This document shows positions 7,777-16,091 of a stretch of DNA of 64,000 nucleotides, piece after piece. The DNA comes from JAICJC01 sp963709425. GTDB lineage: Bacteria > Actinomycetota > Thermoleophilia > Gaiellales > JAICJC01. The stretch lies in the NCBI GenBank assembly GCA_963709425.1, contig CAVPWG010000001.1, forward strand, positions 496,001-560,000, written 5' to 3'. The notes beneath the pieces were generated by a model. The model was not told the DNA's origin. It searched no databases and saw nothing but the letters and a program-made list of their open reading frames with translations. A program made the translations under genes and the position numbers. Numbering within the stretch: the stretch's first letter is position 1; each line of letters begins with the position of its first letter.

Positions 7777-8637
7777 CTACGCGGCCAGGTAGCCGCGGTA
7801 CGTCTGGCCGTGGGCCAGCGGGTGCGACAGGAGATGGGCCGCGGCGAACCCCTGCCACGGGGCGTACTGCGAAAGGAGCCGCTCGGTGTCGCCGGCGTCG
7901 GCCTTTCGGCGAAGGAGCGCCGAGCACAGCTTGATCAGGCCCAGGTCGCCCGCCGGAGCGGCGTCGGAGCGCCCCAGGCCCTGGCCGCAGATCGCCCCAG
8001 CCGCCCAGGGCCCGATGCCGGGCTCGGCCCGGAGCCGGCGCAGGACCGCGTCGGTGGCGGCCGCCTCGAGCCGATCGGCCGGGAGCGTGCGGGCCAGTCG
8101 GGCCAGCGTGCCCGCCCGGCGCGGGGAGAGGCCGCACCGGGCCCCATCCGCCGGGCTCAGGCGCCGTAGCTCTGACGTGCCCGGCGGGACGCGGAGACCG
8201 TCAGCGCGCCCGCCGACGGCTGCCAGCACCAGGCGCTCGATCCGGGCCGCCTCAACCGCCGGAACGAGCTGGCCGGCAAGCGCGCGGACGAGCGACTGGG
8301 CGAACGTGGCGCACCGCGACGGGCGCAGTGCCGGGCGGCGCCGCACGAGCGGCGCGAGCAGCCGGTCACGTTCCGCCATCCGCAGGAACGCGGTGTGGTC
8401 GACGTCGGCCGAGAGGACGAACCGCAGCCGGTCGACGGCCGAGTCGGCGTCGGGCGCCGAGAGCCGCACCCCGAGCGAGCCGTCGCGCCGCTGCCAGACG
8501 CGCGCCCGAGCCGGGCCGGCGTCCGTGCGAAGCGCGACCTCGAGCACGCCGCCGCCGAGGCGACGCGTCGGGTCGCGGCCCCCGACCGCGTCGGCCAGGA
8601 CGTACGGACGCGGCGGGGTGAGCTCGAGCTCGATCAC
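7777..8637 (-). CDS. alkA: AlkA-like DNA-3-methyladenine glycosylase
   Basis: A 286-residue base-excision enzyme of the HhH-GPD superfamily. The N-terminal third is the AlkA_N-like beta domain; the C-terminal two thirds contain the helix-hairpin-helix EPGIGPWAAGAI followed by the Gly/Pro loop and the catalytic Asp in APAGDLGLIKL. It would remove alkylated purines. I start it at GTG 8637, in a GTGA overlap with the DUF192 gene; the longer open frame upstream is only the antisense of that gene. The link to DUF192 is probably transcriptional only. Confidence 0.82.
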   Translation of the reverse strand: MIELELTPPRPYVLADAVGGRDPTRRLGGGVLEVALRTDAGPARARVWQRRDGSLGVRLSAPDADSAVDRLRFVLSADVDHTAFLRMAERDRLLAPLVRRRPALRPSRCATFAQSLVRALAGQLVPAVEAARIERLVLAAVGGRADGLRVPPGTSELRRLSPADGARCGLSPRRAGTLARLARTLPADRLEAAATDAVLRRLRAEPGIGPWAAGAICGQGLGRSDAAPAGDLGLIKLCSALLRRKADAGDTERLLSQYAPWQGFAAAHLLSHPLAHGQTYRGYLAA

Positions 8638-8978
8638 GTGTGCTCGATCACGAGGTGGTCGCCGACGACCACGCCGGACCGGTCGATCGCGCCCACGGGG
8701 AGCTCGAGCGCGACCTTGGCGCCACGGCACGCCGACATCCGCCAGGGCCGGATGGCGTGGACGAGCTTCAGGACGCGACCGTCACGGTCGGCGTAGACGA
8801 CGTCGAGCGGAAAGCGCATGAACCACATGTGGATCGAGCCCGTGGGCTGAATCCAGAGCCCCTCGTCGGGATCGAGGCCCGAGCGGCCGAGGAGGCCCTT
8901 CGACCGTGTCCACGGCGTCACCGCGAGCACTCCCCGCTCGCAGACGACCGGCCCACGCTCCAGCCGAATTCGGGGCAC
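8634..8978 (-). CDS. DUF192 family protein
   Basis: A 114-residue protein with the DUF192 signature: TRSKGLLGRSGLDPDEGLWI near residue 24, IHMWFMRFPLDVVYAD in the middle and a C-terminal VLELPVG-like segment (here VALELPVGAIDRSGV). Family members are small beta-barrel proteins of unknown function, often exported; no signal peptide is visible in this one. It is followed at once by the alkA-like gene (GTGA overlap) and faces away from the plus-strand gene beginning at 8993, so the 14 bp between them can hold little more than part of a promoter. Confidence 0.85.
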   Translation of the reverse strand: MPRIRLERGPVVCERGVLAVTPWTRSKGLLGRSGLDPDEGLWIQPTGSIHMWFMRFPLDVVYADRDGRVLKLVHAIRPWRMSACRGAKVALELPVGAIDRSGVVVGDHLVIEHT

Positions 8979-8992
8979 TACTCTGCCACCTG

Positions 8993-9454
8993 ATGGACGA
9001 ATCCACGCCCGACTACCACTCCGGCGACGACTTCACGGTCGAGTTCCTCGACTACCGCTACCGGTTCGCACGGACCGACTTCGCCCAGCGCGTGTCGGCC
9101 GCGGCCGCGCGGATCGAGCTGGTCGACGAGCGCGACCTCGCACCGAACGAGATGGACGACCTGGTCGCGCTCGCCGCGGACGGCCGGATCGCAAAGCCGC
9201 GCTCGCCGCTCGGCGCCTACCTGGCCGCGAACGCGGCCGAGCTCGACGCGCTGCACGCCGAGCCGCTCGTGTACTGGCTTCGCAAGCTCGTGTTTCGCGG
9301 GGCGTGGCTCGATCACCGGCTGAAGGCGGGCATGCTCGACGTCTCGTTCGACGAGAGCTCGGGCGCGTTCGCGTACAGCATGCCCACCGATCAGGCACCC
9401 GTGGTGGACGTCGCCCCGGTGCCCTCGTGGGCCGAGCTCAGGTTCACGGAGTAG
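8993..9454 (+). CDS. Hypothetical acidic protein
   Basis: A 153-residue protein with no recognised family. It begins MDESTPDYHSGDDFTVEFLD and is acidic, without signal peptide or membrane segment. The middle (residues 35-90) is predicted helical with a run LGAYLAANAAELDAL, and the C-terminal part alternates hydrophobic residues, suggesting beta structure. The start was chosen because upstream codons in the same frame are antisense to DUF192. Its 3' end overlaps the 3' end of the FHA gene by 11 bp in convergent orientation. Confidence 0.6.
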   Translation: MDESTPDYHSGDDFTVEFLDYRYRFARTDFAQRVSAAAARIELVDERDLAPNEMDDLVALAADGRIAKPRSPLGAYLAANAAELDALHAEPLVYWLRKLVFRGAWLDHRLKAGMLDVSFDESSGAFAYSMPTDQAPVVDVAPVPSWAELRFTE

Positions 9455-9824
9455 CCGGCGGAACGTAGACGAGGAGGTGCGGGCCGATCTGCACCCTGTC
9501 GCCGGCCTCGAGCAGCTGCTGCTGCACGAGGTCGCCGTTCACGAAGGTGCCGTTCAGGCTGCCCTCGTCCTCGATCACCGTGCCGATCGCCTCGCGCCGG
9601 ATGGTCGCGTGGCGCGCCGAGACGGTGGGGCCGGCGAGGACGATGTCGTTCTCGGTGTGGCGCCCCACGCGCGTGGTGCGGTCGGCGAGATCGAAGCGTT
9701 CCTCCTCGCCGAGCTTCGGCCGCCACACGAGCGCGGGATGCTCGCCGGGCGCGGCCACAGGCGGCGGGGCGACCCCGTCGCCGGTCTGGATGATGCGTGT
9801 GTAGCTCGGCTGATCCTCGGCCAC
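9444..9824 (-). CDS. FHA-domain phosphothreonine-binding protein
   Basis: A 126-residue protein consisting of a 35-residue Pro-rich lead and one forkhead-associated domain. The domain shows VGRHTENDIVLAGPTVSARH and EGSLNGTFVNG, including the Arg, Ser, His and Asn residues that bind phosphothreonine in this fold. FHA proteins read out Ser/Thr kinase signalling in actinobacteria. GTG 9824 is preferred since GGGAGGGAGGG lies just upstream; a longer reading to 9869 has no ribosome site. No Ser/Thr kinase gene lies nearby, so the partner is unknown. Confidence 0.87.
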   Translation of the reverse strand: MAEDQPSYTRIIQTGDGVAPPPVAAPGEHPALVWRPKLGEEERFDLADRTTRVGRHTENDIVLAGPTVSARHATIRREAIGTVIEDEGSLNGTFVNGDLVQQQLLEAGDRVQIGPHLLVYVPPATP

Positions 9825-9891
9825 GGAGCCCTCCCTCCCGATCTCTCGGTCGAGCCTACCAGGACACACGGACGGGGGGTAGACTGGAGCG

Positions 9892-10500
9892 GTGGAGCAC
9901 GAGGGGAATCCGATCGCCGACGCCGAGGCTCAGCTCTACCGGCGCATCCAGGAGCTCCGCGACCGGGCCCGCGCCGAGCGGCAGGCGTCGGTGCCGTCCG
10001 CCCCGTCCGAGCACGGCCCGGGCACGGCCGACCTGCGGACGATCCTGAGCCGCGCCGAGAGCCACGTCGGCGAGCTGCACGAGACCGCCGCGTCGCTCCA
10101 GAAGACCCTGCCCGAGGCCGTGGAGCGCGCCATCGAGAAGGCAATGGACGACCACTCGACACCCCGCCGGCTCGGCGAGCTGCGAGACCTCGTCCGCGCC
10201 CTTTCGGCGCAGGTCGAGCAGGTCAACCGCGACCTCCTCGCCGAGCGTCTCGGCCGGGTCGAGGATCTCGAGCTTCTGGTCGACCTGCTCTCGACCGGCA
10301 TGGCGGCGCTACGCCAGGACGTGGCCGATCTCGCCGGCAACGTCGGCCGGGTCGGCGCCGGCGTCGACCGCGCCAACGCGAAGCTCGACCAGCCGGTGCA
10401 GGTGACCCTCGAGCGCGCCCAGCAGGCGGGCGTGCGCGACCTCTTCCGGCCCACCGAGGCCGAGCCGTCGCCGGCGGGCTCGCGGCCCGACGCCAGCTGA
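9892..10500 (+). CDS. Hypothetical coiled-coil protein
   Basis: A 202-residue protein starting with GTG. It is almost entirely helical with heptad-like spacing from about residue 45 to 180 (for example LGELRDLVRALSAQVEQVN and VEDLELLVDLLS), pointing to a long coiled coil. There is no signal peptide or membrane segment, and no named domain. It starts 67 bp from the divergent FHA gene, so the two probably share a promoter region; a role in the same signalling or structural complex is only a guess. It is followed by the PadR promoter. Confidence 0.6.
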   Translation: MEHEGNPIADAEAQLYRRIQELRDRARAERQASVPSAPSEHGPGTADLRTILSRAESHVGELHETAASLQKTLPEAVERAIEKAMDDHSTPRRLGELRDLVRALSAQVEQVNRDLLAERLGRVEDLELLVDLLSTGMAALRQDVADLAGNVGRVGAGVDRANAKLDQPVQVTLERAQQAGVRDLFRPTEAEPSPAGSRPDAS

Positions 10501-10541
10501 CCGATAAGTCGGTTGACTATATATCGGTAGCCGAGTAGTAT
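10501..10541 (+). promoter_or_regulatory. Promoter with embedded inverted repeat for the padR gene
   Basis: TTGACT (10513-10518) and TAGTAT (10536-10541) are separated by exactly 17 bp, a good vegetative promoter. An inverted repeat, CCGATA at 10501-10506 and TATCGG at 10522-10527, overlaps the -35 and the spacer, and the AT-rich core ACTATATAT is unusual in this genome. PadR regulators commonly repress their own promoter, so this is the likely operator (inference). The predicted transcript start falls at about 10548, right at a GTG codon. Confidence 0.65.
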
Positions 10542-10548
10542 GGGAGGA

Positions 10549-10878
10549 GTGCCCCAGCCGATGCGTCAGCCCACCTACTACGTGCTCGCCGCCCTCCTCG
10601 ACGAGCGTCTGCACGGCTACGGCATCATCAAGCGGACCGCCGAGATGTCCGACGGCGACGTGCGCATCACCGCCGGCACGCTGTACGGCGCAATCGACCG
10701 GCTGATCGACCAGGGCCTGGTCGCCGCCGACGGCGAAGAGGTCGTGTCGGGACGCCTGCGCCGCTACTACCGCATCACCGGCGAGGGCCGGCGCGCGGTC
10801 GCCGTCGAGGCGGCCCGGCTGCGCGCAGCATCCGACGCCGTCGTCCGCCGCCTCGAGCCCGCCCCCGCCCCATCATGA
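10549..10878 (+). CDS. PadR-family transcriptional regulator
   Basis: A winged-helix regulator of about 109 residues with the PadR signature: PTYYVLAALLDERLHGYGI at the start, then ITAGTLYGAIDRLIDQGLV in the recognition helix region and RRYYRITGEGRRAV in the wing. It lacks the long C-terminal helix of larger PadR proteins. I favour GTG 10549, because the promoter predicts a transcript starting there and leaderless GTG/ATG starts are common in actinobacteria; ATG 10561 and ATG 10540 are alternatives. It is joined by an ATGA overlap to a membrane protein, the usual PadR arrangement in which the regulator controls its membrane partner. Confidence 0.88.
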   Translation: MPQPMRQPTYYVLAALLDERLHGYGIIKRTAEMSDGDVRITAGTLYGAIDRLIDQGLVAADGEEVVSGRLRRYYRITGEGRRAVAVEAARLRAASDAVVRRLEPAPAPS

Positions 10879-11870
10879 CGGCGACCGAGCGCATCTACCG
10901 GGCGGCGCTGGCGGCATACCCTCGGGACTATCGGACCACCCGCGGGGACGAGGTGCTCGGCACGGTCCTGGACGCCACGGACGAGCGTCGCCTCCCCGAC
11001 CCGCGCGAGGTCGCCGCGATCGTCTGGCACGGCTACCGTCGCCGCGTCCTGAGCGCTGTGGCCCCCGCTCACGGCGCCGCTCGAGCCGCGGCGCTCTGGA
11101 GCGCGTACGCCCTGGCCGTGCTGACGGCCGCCGTGGCGCTGGTCGGCGGGATGCGCGAGAACGACCTCGCCTCCAGCCTACCGTTCGGCGAGTCCGGATT
11201 CGGGCCCCGGTTACACCTGCTCGGCGTCGTCACGGACCCGTGGTTCGCCGCGTTCATGGCGACGGCGCTCGCGACGCTCGTCGCGCTCGCGGCAGCGAGT
11301 CGCCGGGCGGCGCTCGTCCTCTCCCTCGCGGGTGCAGGCGTGCAGCTCTGGGAGGTTGCACACGCACCCGCGGTGCCGCTGCCGGGGGCCGGCGGGCACC
11401 TCGCCGTCTACGCGTGGACCGACATCTCCACGCTGCCGCGGGAGCCGTGGCACTGGCTGGTCCCGGCCCTGCTGCTGCCTGTCTGCATCGCCCTCTCGCC
11501 GCGACCTGCCGGGCCGGCGGCTTGGGCGCGGATGGGGCGGGCCGCCGTCGCCGTCGCAGCCGCCGTCGCGCTCGCGCTCGTCATGAACCAGCTCTTCGGC
11601 GTGGCCGCCGGGCTCGTCTACGCCGTGATCCCGCTGGTCATCGCCGCGCTGATCCTGGCCCGGGTCGATCCGCGTCCGGCGCTCGCATGCCTCTCGCTCC
11701 TCGCGGCCGCCGCCCCACTCACATGGACGTACGTCCACGTCGATCCGACGACGCCCGTCGCGGGCGGCAACATCATCCTGGCCGGCATCCCGCTCGCCGC
11801 CGCGGCGCTCGCGGCTACCGCGTCCGCGTCCGTCCACCGCCTGCGCGGTGGCGCGCCGCCTGCCGGGTAG
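10875..11870 (+). CDS. Multi-pass membrane protein paired with PadR
   Basis: A 331-residue protein. The first 70 residues are soluble and resemble the short N-terminal region found in PadR-linked membrane proteins (IYRAALAAYPRDYR followed by an acidic GDEVLGTVLDATDERR). About seven hydrophobic segments follow between residues 75 and 320. I do not recognise a transport or enzyme motif. The start codon overlaps the padR stop (ATGA), so both are made together and the PadR protein probably governs its level. It might sense membrane stress or move a small molecule; there is no direct evidence. Confidence 0.72.
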   Translation: MTATERIYRAALAAYPRDYRTTRGDEVLGTVLDATDERRLPDPREVAAIVWHGYRRRVLSAVAPAHGAARAAALWSAYALAVLTAAVALVGGMRENDLASSLPFGESGFGPRLHLLGVVTDPWFAAFMATALATLVALAAASRRAALVLSLAGAGVQLWEVAHAPAVPLPGAGGHLAVYAWTDISTLPREPWHWLVPALLLPVCIALSPRPAGPAAWARMGRAAVAVAAAVALALVMNQLFGVAAGLVYAVIPLVIAALILARVDPRPALACLSLLAAAAPLTWTYVHVDPTTPVAGGNIILAGIPLAAAALAATASASVHRLRGGAPPAG

Positions 11871-11905
11871 ACTCGCCGCGAAGGCCACAAGGGGGTTCGG
11901 CGGCG

Positions 11906-12922
11906 ATGGCAATGGTGTCGATGCGGCAGCTGCTCGACGAGGCGGCGGCCGGCGGGTACGGCGTCGGGGCGTTCAACGTCAACAACATGGAGCAGATCCA
12001 GGCGATCATGGAGGCCGCGCGCGAGACCTCCTCGCCGGTGATCATCCAAGCCTCTCGGGGCGCGCGCTCGTACACCAACGATCGCTTCCTCTACCACCTG
12101 ATGGAGGCGGCGGTCGAGCTCTATCCCGAGGTCCCGGTCGCGCTTCACCAGGACCACGGGAACTCACCGGCGACGTGCATCTCGGCGATCGAGCAGGGCT
12201 TCACGAGCGTGATGATGGACGGCTCGCTCCTGGACGACGGCAAGACGCCGGCTGACTTCGCCTACAACGTCCAGGTGACGCGTGAGGTCGTGGAGCACGC
12301 GCACGCAGTGGGCGTCACGGTCGAGGGCGAGCTGGGAACGCTGGGCGGGATCGAGGACGGCGTCGGCTCGGGCGAGATCCACCTGACCGACCCCGACCAG
12401 GCGGTCGAGTTCGTCGAGCGGACGGGGATCGACGCCCTCGCGGTCGCCATCGGCACGAGCCACGGCGCGTACAAGTTCTCGCGCAAGCCCGACGGCAAGG
12501 TGCTCGCGATGAACGTGATCCAGGAGATCCACGAGAAGCTCCCGACGACCCACCTCGTCATGCACGGCTCGTCGTCGGTACCGAAGGAGCTCATCGACAT
12601 CATCAACGCGTACGGCGGCGAGATCCGCCCCACCTGGGGCGTCCCGGTCGAGGAGATCCAGCTCGGCATCCGCCACGGCGTGCGCAAGATCAACGTCGAC
12701 ACCGACTCGCGGCTTGCGATCACCGGCGCGATCCGCAAGGCGATGGCCGCGGATCCCGGCGAGTTCGACCCGCGCTCGTACCTGAAGCCGGCGCGGGCCG
12801 CGATGCAGAAGGTGATCGCCCAGCGGATGACGCAGTTCGGCCAGGCGGGCCACGCCGGAGACTACGAGGCCCGCTCCCTCGCCGACATGCGCGAGTTCTA
12901 CGCCGGGGCGGCGGCGTCGTGA
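11906..12922 (+). CDS. fba: Class II fructose-1,6-bisphosphate aldolase
   Basis: A 338-residue zinc-dependent aldolase that splits fructose 1,6-bisphosphate into dihydroxyacetone phosphate and glyceraldehyde 3-phosphate. Visible signatures are GYGVGAFNVNNMEQ at the N-terminus, the zinc His in VALHQDHGNS, the MMDGSLL segment, VEGELGTLGG, the second metal His in IGTSHGAYK and MHGSSSVP, and the phosphate-binding GVRKINVDTD. All metal ligands appear present. An AGGGGG ribosome site precedes the ATG. It is joined by GTGA overlap to a dodecin gene. The products feed the gap-pgk-tpiA-gpmI enzymes encoded at the other end of the window. Confidence 0.95.
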   Translation: MAMVSMRQLLDEAAAGGYGVGAFNVNNMEQIQAIMEAARETSSPVIIQASRGARSYTNDRFLYHLMEAAVELYPEVPVALHQDHGNSPATCISAIEQGFTSVMMDGSLLDDGKTPADFAYNVQVTREVVEHAHAVGVTVEGELGTLGGIEDGVGSGEIHLTDPDQAVEFVERTGIDALAVAIGTSHGAYKFSRKPDGKVLAMNVIQEIHEKLPTTHLVMHGSSSVPKELIDIINAYGGEIRPTWGVPVEEIQLGIRHGVRKINVDTDSRLAITGAIRKAMAADPGEFDPRSYLKPARAAMQKVIAQRMTQFGQAGHAGDYEARSLADMREFYAGAAAS

Positions 12923-13125
12923 GCGTCACCAAGGTGATCGAGGTCATCGGCAGCTCCGCGACGTCGTCCGACGACGCCGTCCGCGAGGCCGTGGCATCGG
13001 CGGCGAAGTCGATCCGCGGGATCTCGAACGTGGATGTGGTCAGCGTGACGTGCGACGTCGAGCAGGGCGTCATCACCCGCTGGAACGCGCTCGTCAAGAT
13101 CTCGTTCCCGGTCGAGCCGCGCTGA
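12919..13125 (+). CDS. Dodecin family flavin-binding protein
   Basis: A 68-residue protein matching dodecin along its full length: MSVTKVIEVIGSS at the start, the helix DDAVREAVASAAKS, NVDVVSVTCDVEQG, and the C-terminal strand RWNALVKISF. Dodecins form hollow 12-mers that store riboflavin, FMN or coenzyme A; the Trp in the ITRWNAL segment corresponds to the residue that stacks on the flavin. It begins with GTG in a GTGA overlap with fba, an unusual operon partner that probably only reflects compact gene packing. Confidence 0.92.
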   Translation: MSVTKVIEVIGSSATSSDDAVREAVASAAKSIRGISNVDVVSVTCDVEQGVITRWNALVKISFPVEPR

Positions 13126-13176
13126 TCTGAGCACGTCGCTCGCATGAGCCCGAATAGGCCGGCGGGCAGCTGAGCG

Positions 13177-13813
13177 TCACCCGACCCAGGGCGGCAGCGC
13201 GAGCGCGTGCTCGAACGCCGCCCGGTCGTGGACCGGCTCGCCGTGCGACACGATGACGTGCTCGAACGGGAGATCGAGCATGGCGCGTAGCGCCGGGAGC
13301 ACGCGCTCCTCGTGCCACGGCGTGCCCCACACCCGCAGCACCCCGCCGCGCTCGGTCAGCGCATCGGCGAAGACCAGGGCGCGCTGCTCGGGCAGCCAGA
13401 GCGGCGTTTCGTTCCGGCCGCGCCCGTCGTAGAGGGCGACGAGGCCGCCCGGCAGCTCGCTTCCCGGCTCGATCGGCTCGAGGTCGGTCTCGGGGATGTC
13501 GTCGCGCCAGAACAGGCTGGGGCCGAACGCGCGGGCGTCGTAGCGCTCGACGATCCGGTCGACGTCGCGGACGTGGTCGGGCTTCAGCACGACGGCGATG
13601 GTGGGGGCGCGGGCGTCGAGCCGGGCCCACACGTCGGCGTGCATCGTCCCCCGGGATGAGCCCGTCGATGACCGCCACCTCCCCACCGGATTCGACGCAC
13701 GCCGAGGTGACCGCCGGCGCCCAGTCGACGTGCGCCGCCCAGTCGGGGTGGTCGGTCCGCCAGATCCACAGGCCGGCGGCGACATCGCGGATCACGGAGG
13801 GCACGGCGGACAT
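13177..13813 (-). pseudogene. Metallo-beta-lactamase-fold-like protein, one frameshift
   Basis: Two frames together give a protein of about 211 residues. The first (from ATG 13813) reads IRDVAAGLWIWRTDHPDW and EVAVIDGLIPGDDA; the second resumes at about 13645 with ADVWARLDARAPTIAVVLKP and runs to the stop at 13177. The break sits at a run of five C/G bases (13647-13651). The layout resembles the MBL-fold proteins that lack the full HxHxDH metal site; only a lone DH appears where it would be, and a late VIVSHGEPV could be a ligand. Function is therefore uncertain. Homopolymer position suggests a sequencing error rather than decay. Confidence 0.6.
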
Positions 13814-13845
13814 CCTCGCAGACGGGGTCGATACGATGGGCGCGC

Positions 13846-14295
13846 GTGAAGCTCGAGCCGCTCTACCACGTCGAGTTCGTCTACCCCGAGGGCTGGAGCA
13901 TCGAGCTCACAGGCGACCACGGGAGCGAGTGGCAGGACTTCTACCTCGCCAAAGGGACGTGCACCGGCCGTGTCGCCGGGAGGATGCGCGGCGCCAATCA
14001 CCCCCGCCGCCGCACCGACGGCACCTACTGCCCCGACTTCCAGGGCGTGATCGTGACGGCGGACGGCGCGGAGGTGATGTTCGACTGGCGCGGGTACGGC
14101 CGCGCGTACCCGGCCGGCGCGCGCCAGATCGTGCTCACGGCCACGCACCTGGCCGAGGACGAGCGCTACCGGTGGCTGAACGACGTGGTGTGCGTGGGGG
14201 TCGGCGAGGTGCGGACGCCCGAGCAGGGCGACGGGGCCGACCTCGTGATCGACGTGGCCGAGCTGGTGTGGCAGCCGCCCGGCGACGGCTCGTAG
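13846..14295 (+). CDS. DUF3237 family protein
   Basis: A 149-residue protein with the DUF3237 pattern: RVAGRMRGANHPRRRTDGTY near residue 42, then DFQGVIVTADGAEVMFDWRG, and GRAYPAGARQIVLTATH. Family members form small beta barrels and occur next to oxidoreductases and methyltransferases; the role is not established. It starts with GTG just 32 bp from the divergent MBL-like gene. The next coding stretch, a methyltransferase, continues in exactly the same frame after the TAG at 14293-14295. Confidence 0.8.
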   Translation: MKLEPLYHVEFVYPEGWSIELTGDHGSEWQDFYLAKGTCTGRVAGRMRGANHPRRRTDGTYCPDFQGVIVTADGAEVMFDWRGYGRAYPAGARQIVLTATHLAEDERYRWLNDVVCVGVGEVRTPEQGDGADLVIDVAELVWQPPGDGS

Positions 14296-14300
14296 CGCCG

Positions 14301-15036
14301 GTGCGCCGGCGACGATCCCTACTACCGGCGCGACCTCGCGCTGATCCACCATCTGGGCTTCGGCTTCCACGCCGACGCGTGCGCCCCGGGGATCCTGCGC
14401 CTGCTCGAGCCTGTGCGCGAGCGCGGTGGGCTCGTGCTGGAGCTCGGCTGCGGCAGCGGGCTCCTGACGAGCCACCTCCTCGGCGCCGGCCACACGGTCA
14501 TCGCGACGGACGCCTCGCCGGCGATGCTCGACCTCGCGCGTGAGACCGCCGCAGGCGCCGACCTCCGCCTGCTGACGCTGCCCGACGACCCGCTGCCCGA
14601 GGCCGACGCGATCGTGGGCGTCGGCCATGTCCTCAACTACCTGCCGGACGCCGCGGCGATCGAGCGTGGACTGGCCGCGATCGGGCGGGCGCTTCGCCCA
14701 GGCGGCCGGCTCGCGATCGACCTGTGCGACCTGGAGTGGGCGCGCGCGCGGGCCGAGGCCCCTCCGCGGGGCTGGGTCGGGGAGGACTGGGCGCTCGTCA
14801 CCGAGTTCTCGGTTCCTGCCCCCGATCGGTTCGTCCGCCAGATGGCGACGTTCATCCGCGAGCGCGACGGGTCGTGGCGGCGCGGCGACGAGCGTCACGA
14901 CAACGTGCTCATCGAGACGGATCGTGTGCCCGGGCTGCTGGCGAGGGTCGGCGTCGAGGCGGCGGTCCGTGTGTCGTTCGGGACGGAGGAGCTGCCTGCG
15001 GGGCTCCGCGCCGTCGTCGGCCGCCGCATTGATTGA
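14301..15036 (+). CDS. Class I SAM-dependent methyltransferase with uncertain start
   Basis: The Rossmann methyltransferase core is clear: motif I LVLELGCGSGLLTSHLL, the acidic residue in VIATDASPAML, then VGVGHVLNYLPD and LRPGGRLAIDLCDLEW. Coding character extends upstream of the first in-frame GTG (14413) through DDPYYRRDLALIHHLGFGF, which is protein-like and typical of the lead region of this group. That upstream part has no in-frame start before the TAG of DUF3237. A GTG at 14301 would serve if one base were extra just after it. So the N-terminus is either truncated (about 207 residues from 14413) or one indel away from about 244 residues. Substrate unknown. Confidence 0.7.
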
Positions 15037-15114
15037 GCCGGCGCTCACGTACAACGAGACCATGCGTCGCTCGCTCGCGCACGAGGACGCGGGGCAGGCG
15101 TATCCGTCCGGGCC

Positions 15115-15550
15115 ATGTGCAAGCTGGCTGAGCCCGGCGTCGATGCAGCCTTCTGCGGGACGGGCGCCGAGGTGCCGTCGTCCAACGCCGGGCCCGGCGT
15201 CGGACAGATCGAGTTCACGGGCACGCCCCGGCAGGGACGGAAGGCAGGTCGCCCAGGCGGCCGGTGCGCTGCCCGAGGGGCGTCCCATCGGGATCAAGGT
15301 CAACGCCTCGACCGTGGGAACGATCGTCGCCCAGGCGATCTGCGGTCGTACGCTCGTGCGCGCGACGTTCCTCGCAGTCCGGTTCAATGTCGTCGACCGC
15401 GCGCGTCTCGACGTCGCGCAGATCGGCGATACGCCCGTCATCCTGATGAAGCACAACGGCCGCACGCTCCCGCCTCGCCGGGAGACGCTCGTCGACATGG
15501 GGTGGCTGTCGATCTTCGGGCCCGGCGGCTGCGCATTCCGGGTCAGCTGA
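15115..15550 (+). other. Possible broken gene of unknown function
   Basis: No convincing intact gene covers 15037-15756. Between about 15290 and 15550 one plus-strand frame reads like a real protein (IGIKVNASTVGTIVAQAI, then ATFLAVRFNVVDRARLD and ending GPGGCAFRVS), with alternating hydrophobics and no repeats, but it lacks a good start; the first in-frame GTG is at 15314. Upstream, from ATG 15115, another frame reads LAEPGVDAAFCGTGAEVPSS and could be its N-terminus if one indel lies near 15240. It matches no family I know. The minus strand here shows only composition-driven open frames. Confidence 0.3.
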
Positions 15551-15756
15551 GCCCGGATCGCATCGCCAGCGCGAGCCTATCCCGCCCCGCCTCGAACGAG
15601 AGTACCGGTCGGCGATCCTGGCCAGCATATGCTGGGTGACTGCTCACCAGCCGCCGAGGCTCGCAAGACGGTCGCCGAAACGTTGGTGGGACTCGCCGAC
15701 CGGCAGGTCGAGGGTACCACGATCGGCGACCGCCGTCGCGAAAATTCACCGGCCGC

Positions 15757-15966
15757 TTACTTTGCCCCTCCCGACGCCTGCTCCAGCGCCGACTTGATCG
15801 CGCCGGTGATGATGGATCCGATGCCGTGGTCCTTGCCGAGGACGGAGCCGACGGCGAGCAGGAGCACGCCGATGGCCATGGCCAGGCCGACGTACTCGAC
15901 GGTGCCCTGGCCGCCCTCGGCGCGAAGAGCGGCGGTGTGGATGCGAGCGGCGATGGTGCGGGTCAT
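15757..15966 (-). CDS. flp: Flp-family type IVb pilin (stand-alone copy 1)
   Basis: A 69-residue prepilin. The leader ends in GG, followed by QGTVEYVGLAMAIGVLLLAV: Gln at +1 and Glu at +5, then a continuous hydrophobic helix, which is the Flp pilin pattern processed by a TadV/prepilin peptidase. The C-terminal half (GIGSIITGAIKSALEQASG) is the usual short amphipathic tail. The ATG at 15966 has GGAGGAGG just upstream; the longer frame to 16098 has no ribosome site. It is about 8 kb away from the Tad machinery, so the major pilin appears to be expressed from its own promoter. Confidence 0.9.
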   Translation of the reverse strand: MTRTIAARIHTAALRAEGGQGTVEYVGLAMAIGVLLLAVGSVLGKDHGIGSIITGAIKSALEQASGGAK

Positions 15967-16091
15967 GCGAGCCTCCTCCGAGGAGCTGGGATACGGCCCC
16001 AGCCTCCCCCGGGTCGCTGTCACGGAACAAGACGCATCGCGCCCCGAACCCGCACAACGTGTGTAACTCGACCCGTGACTAGACTGGATCC

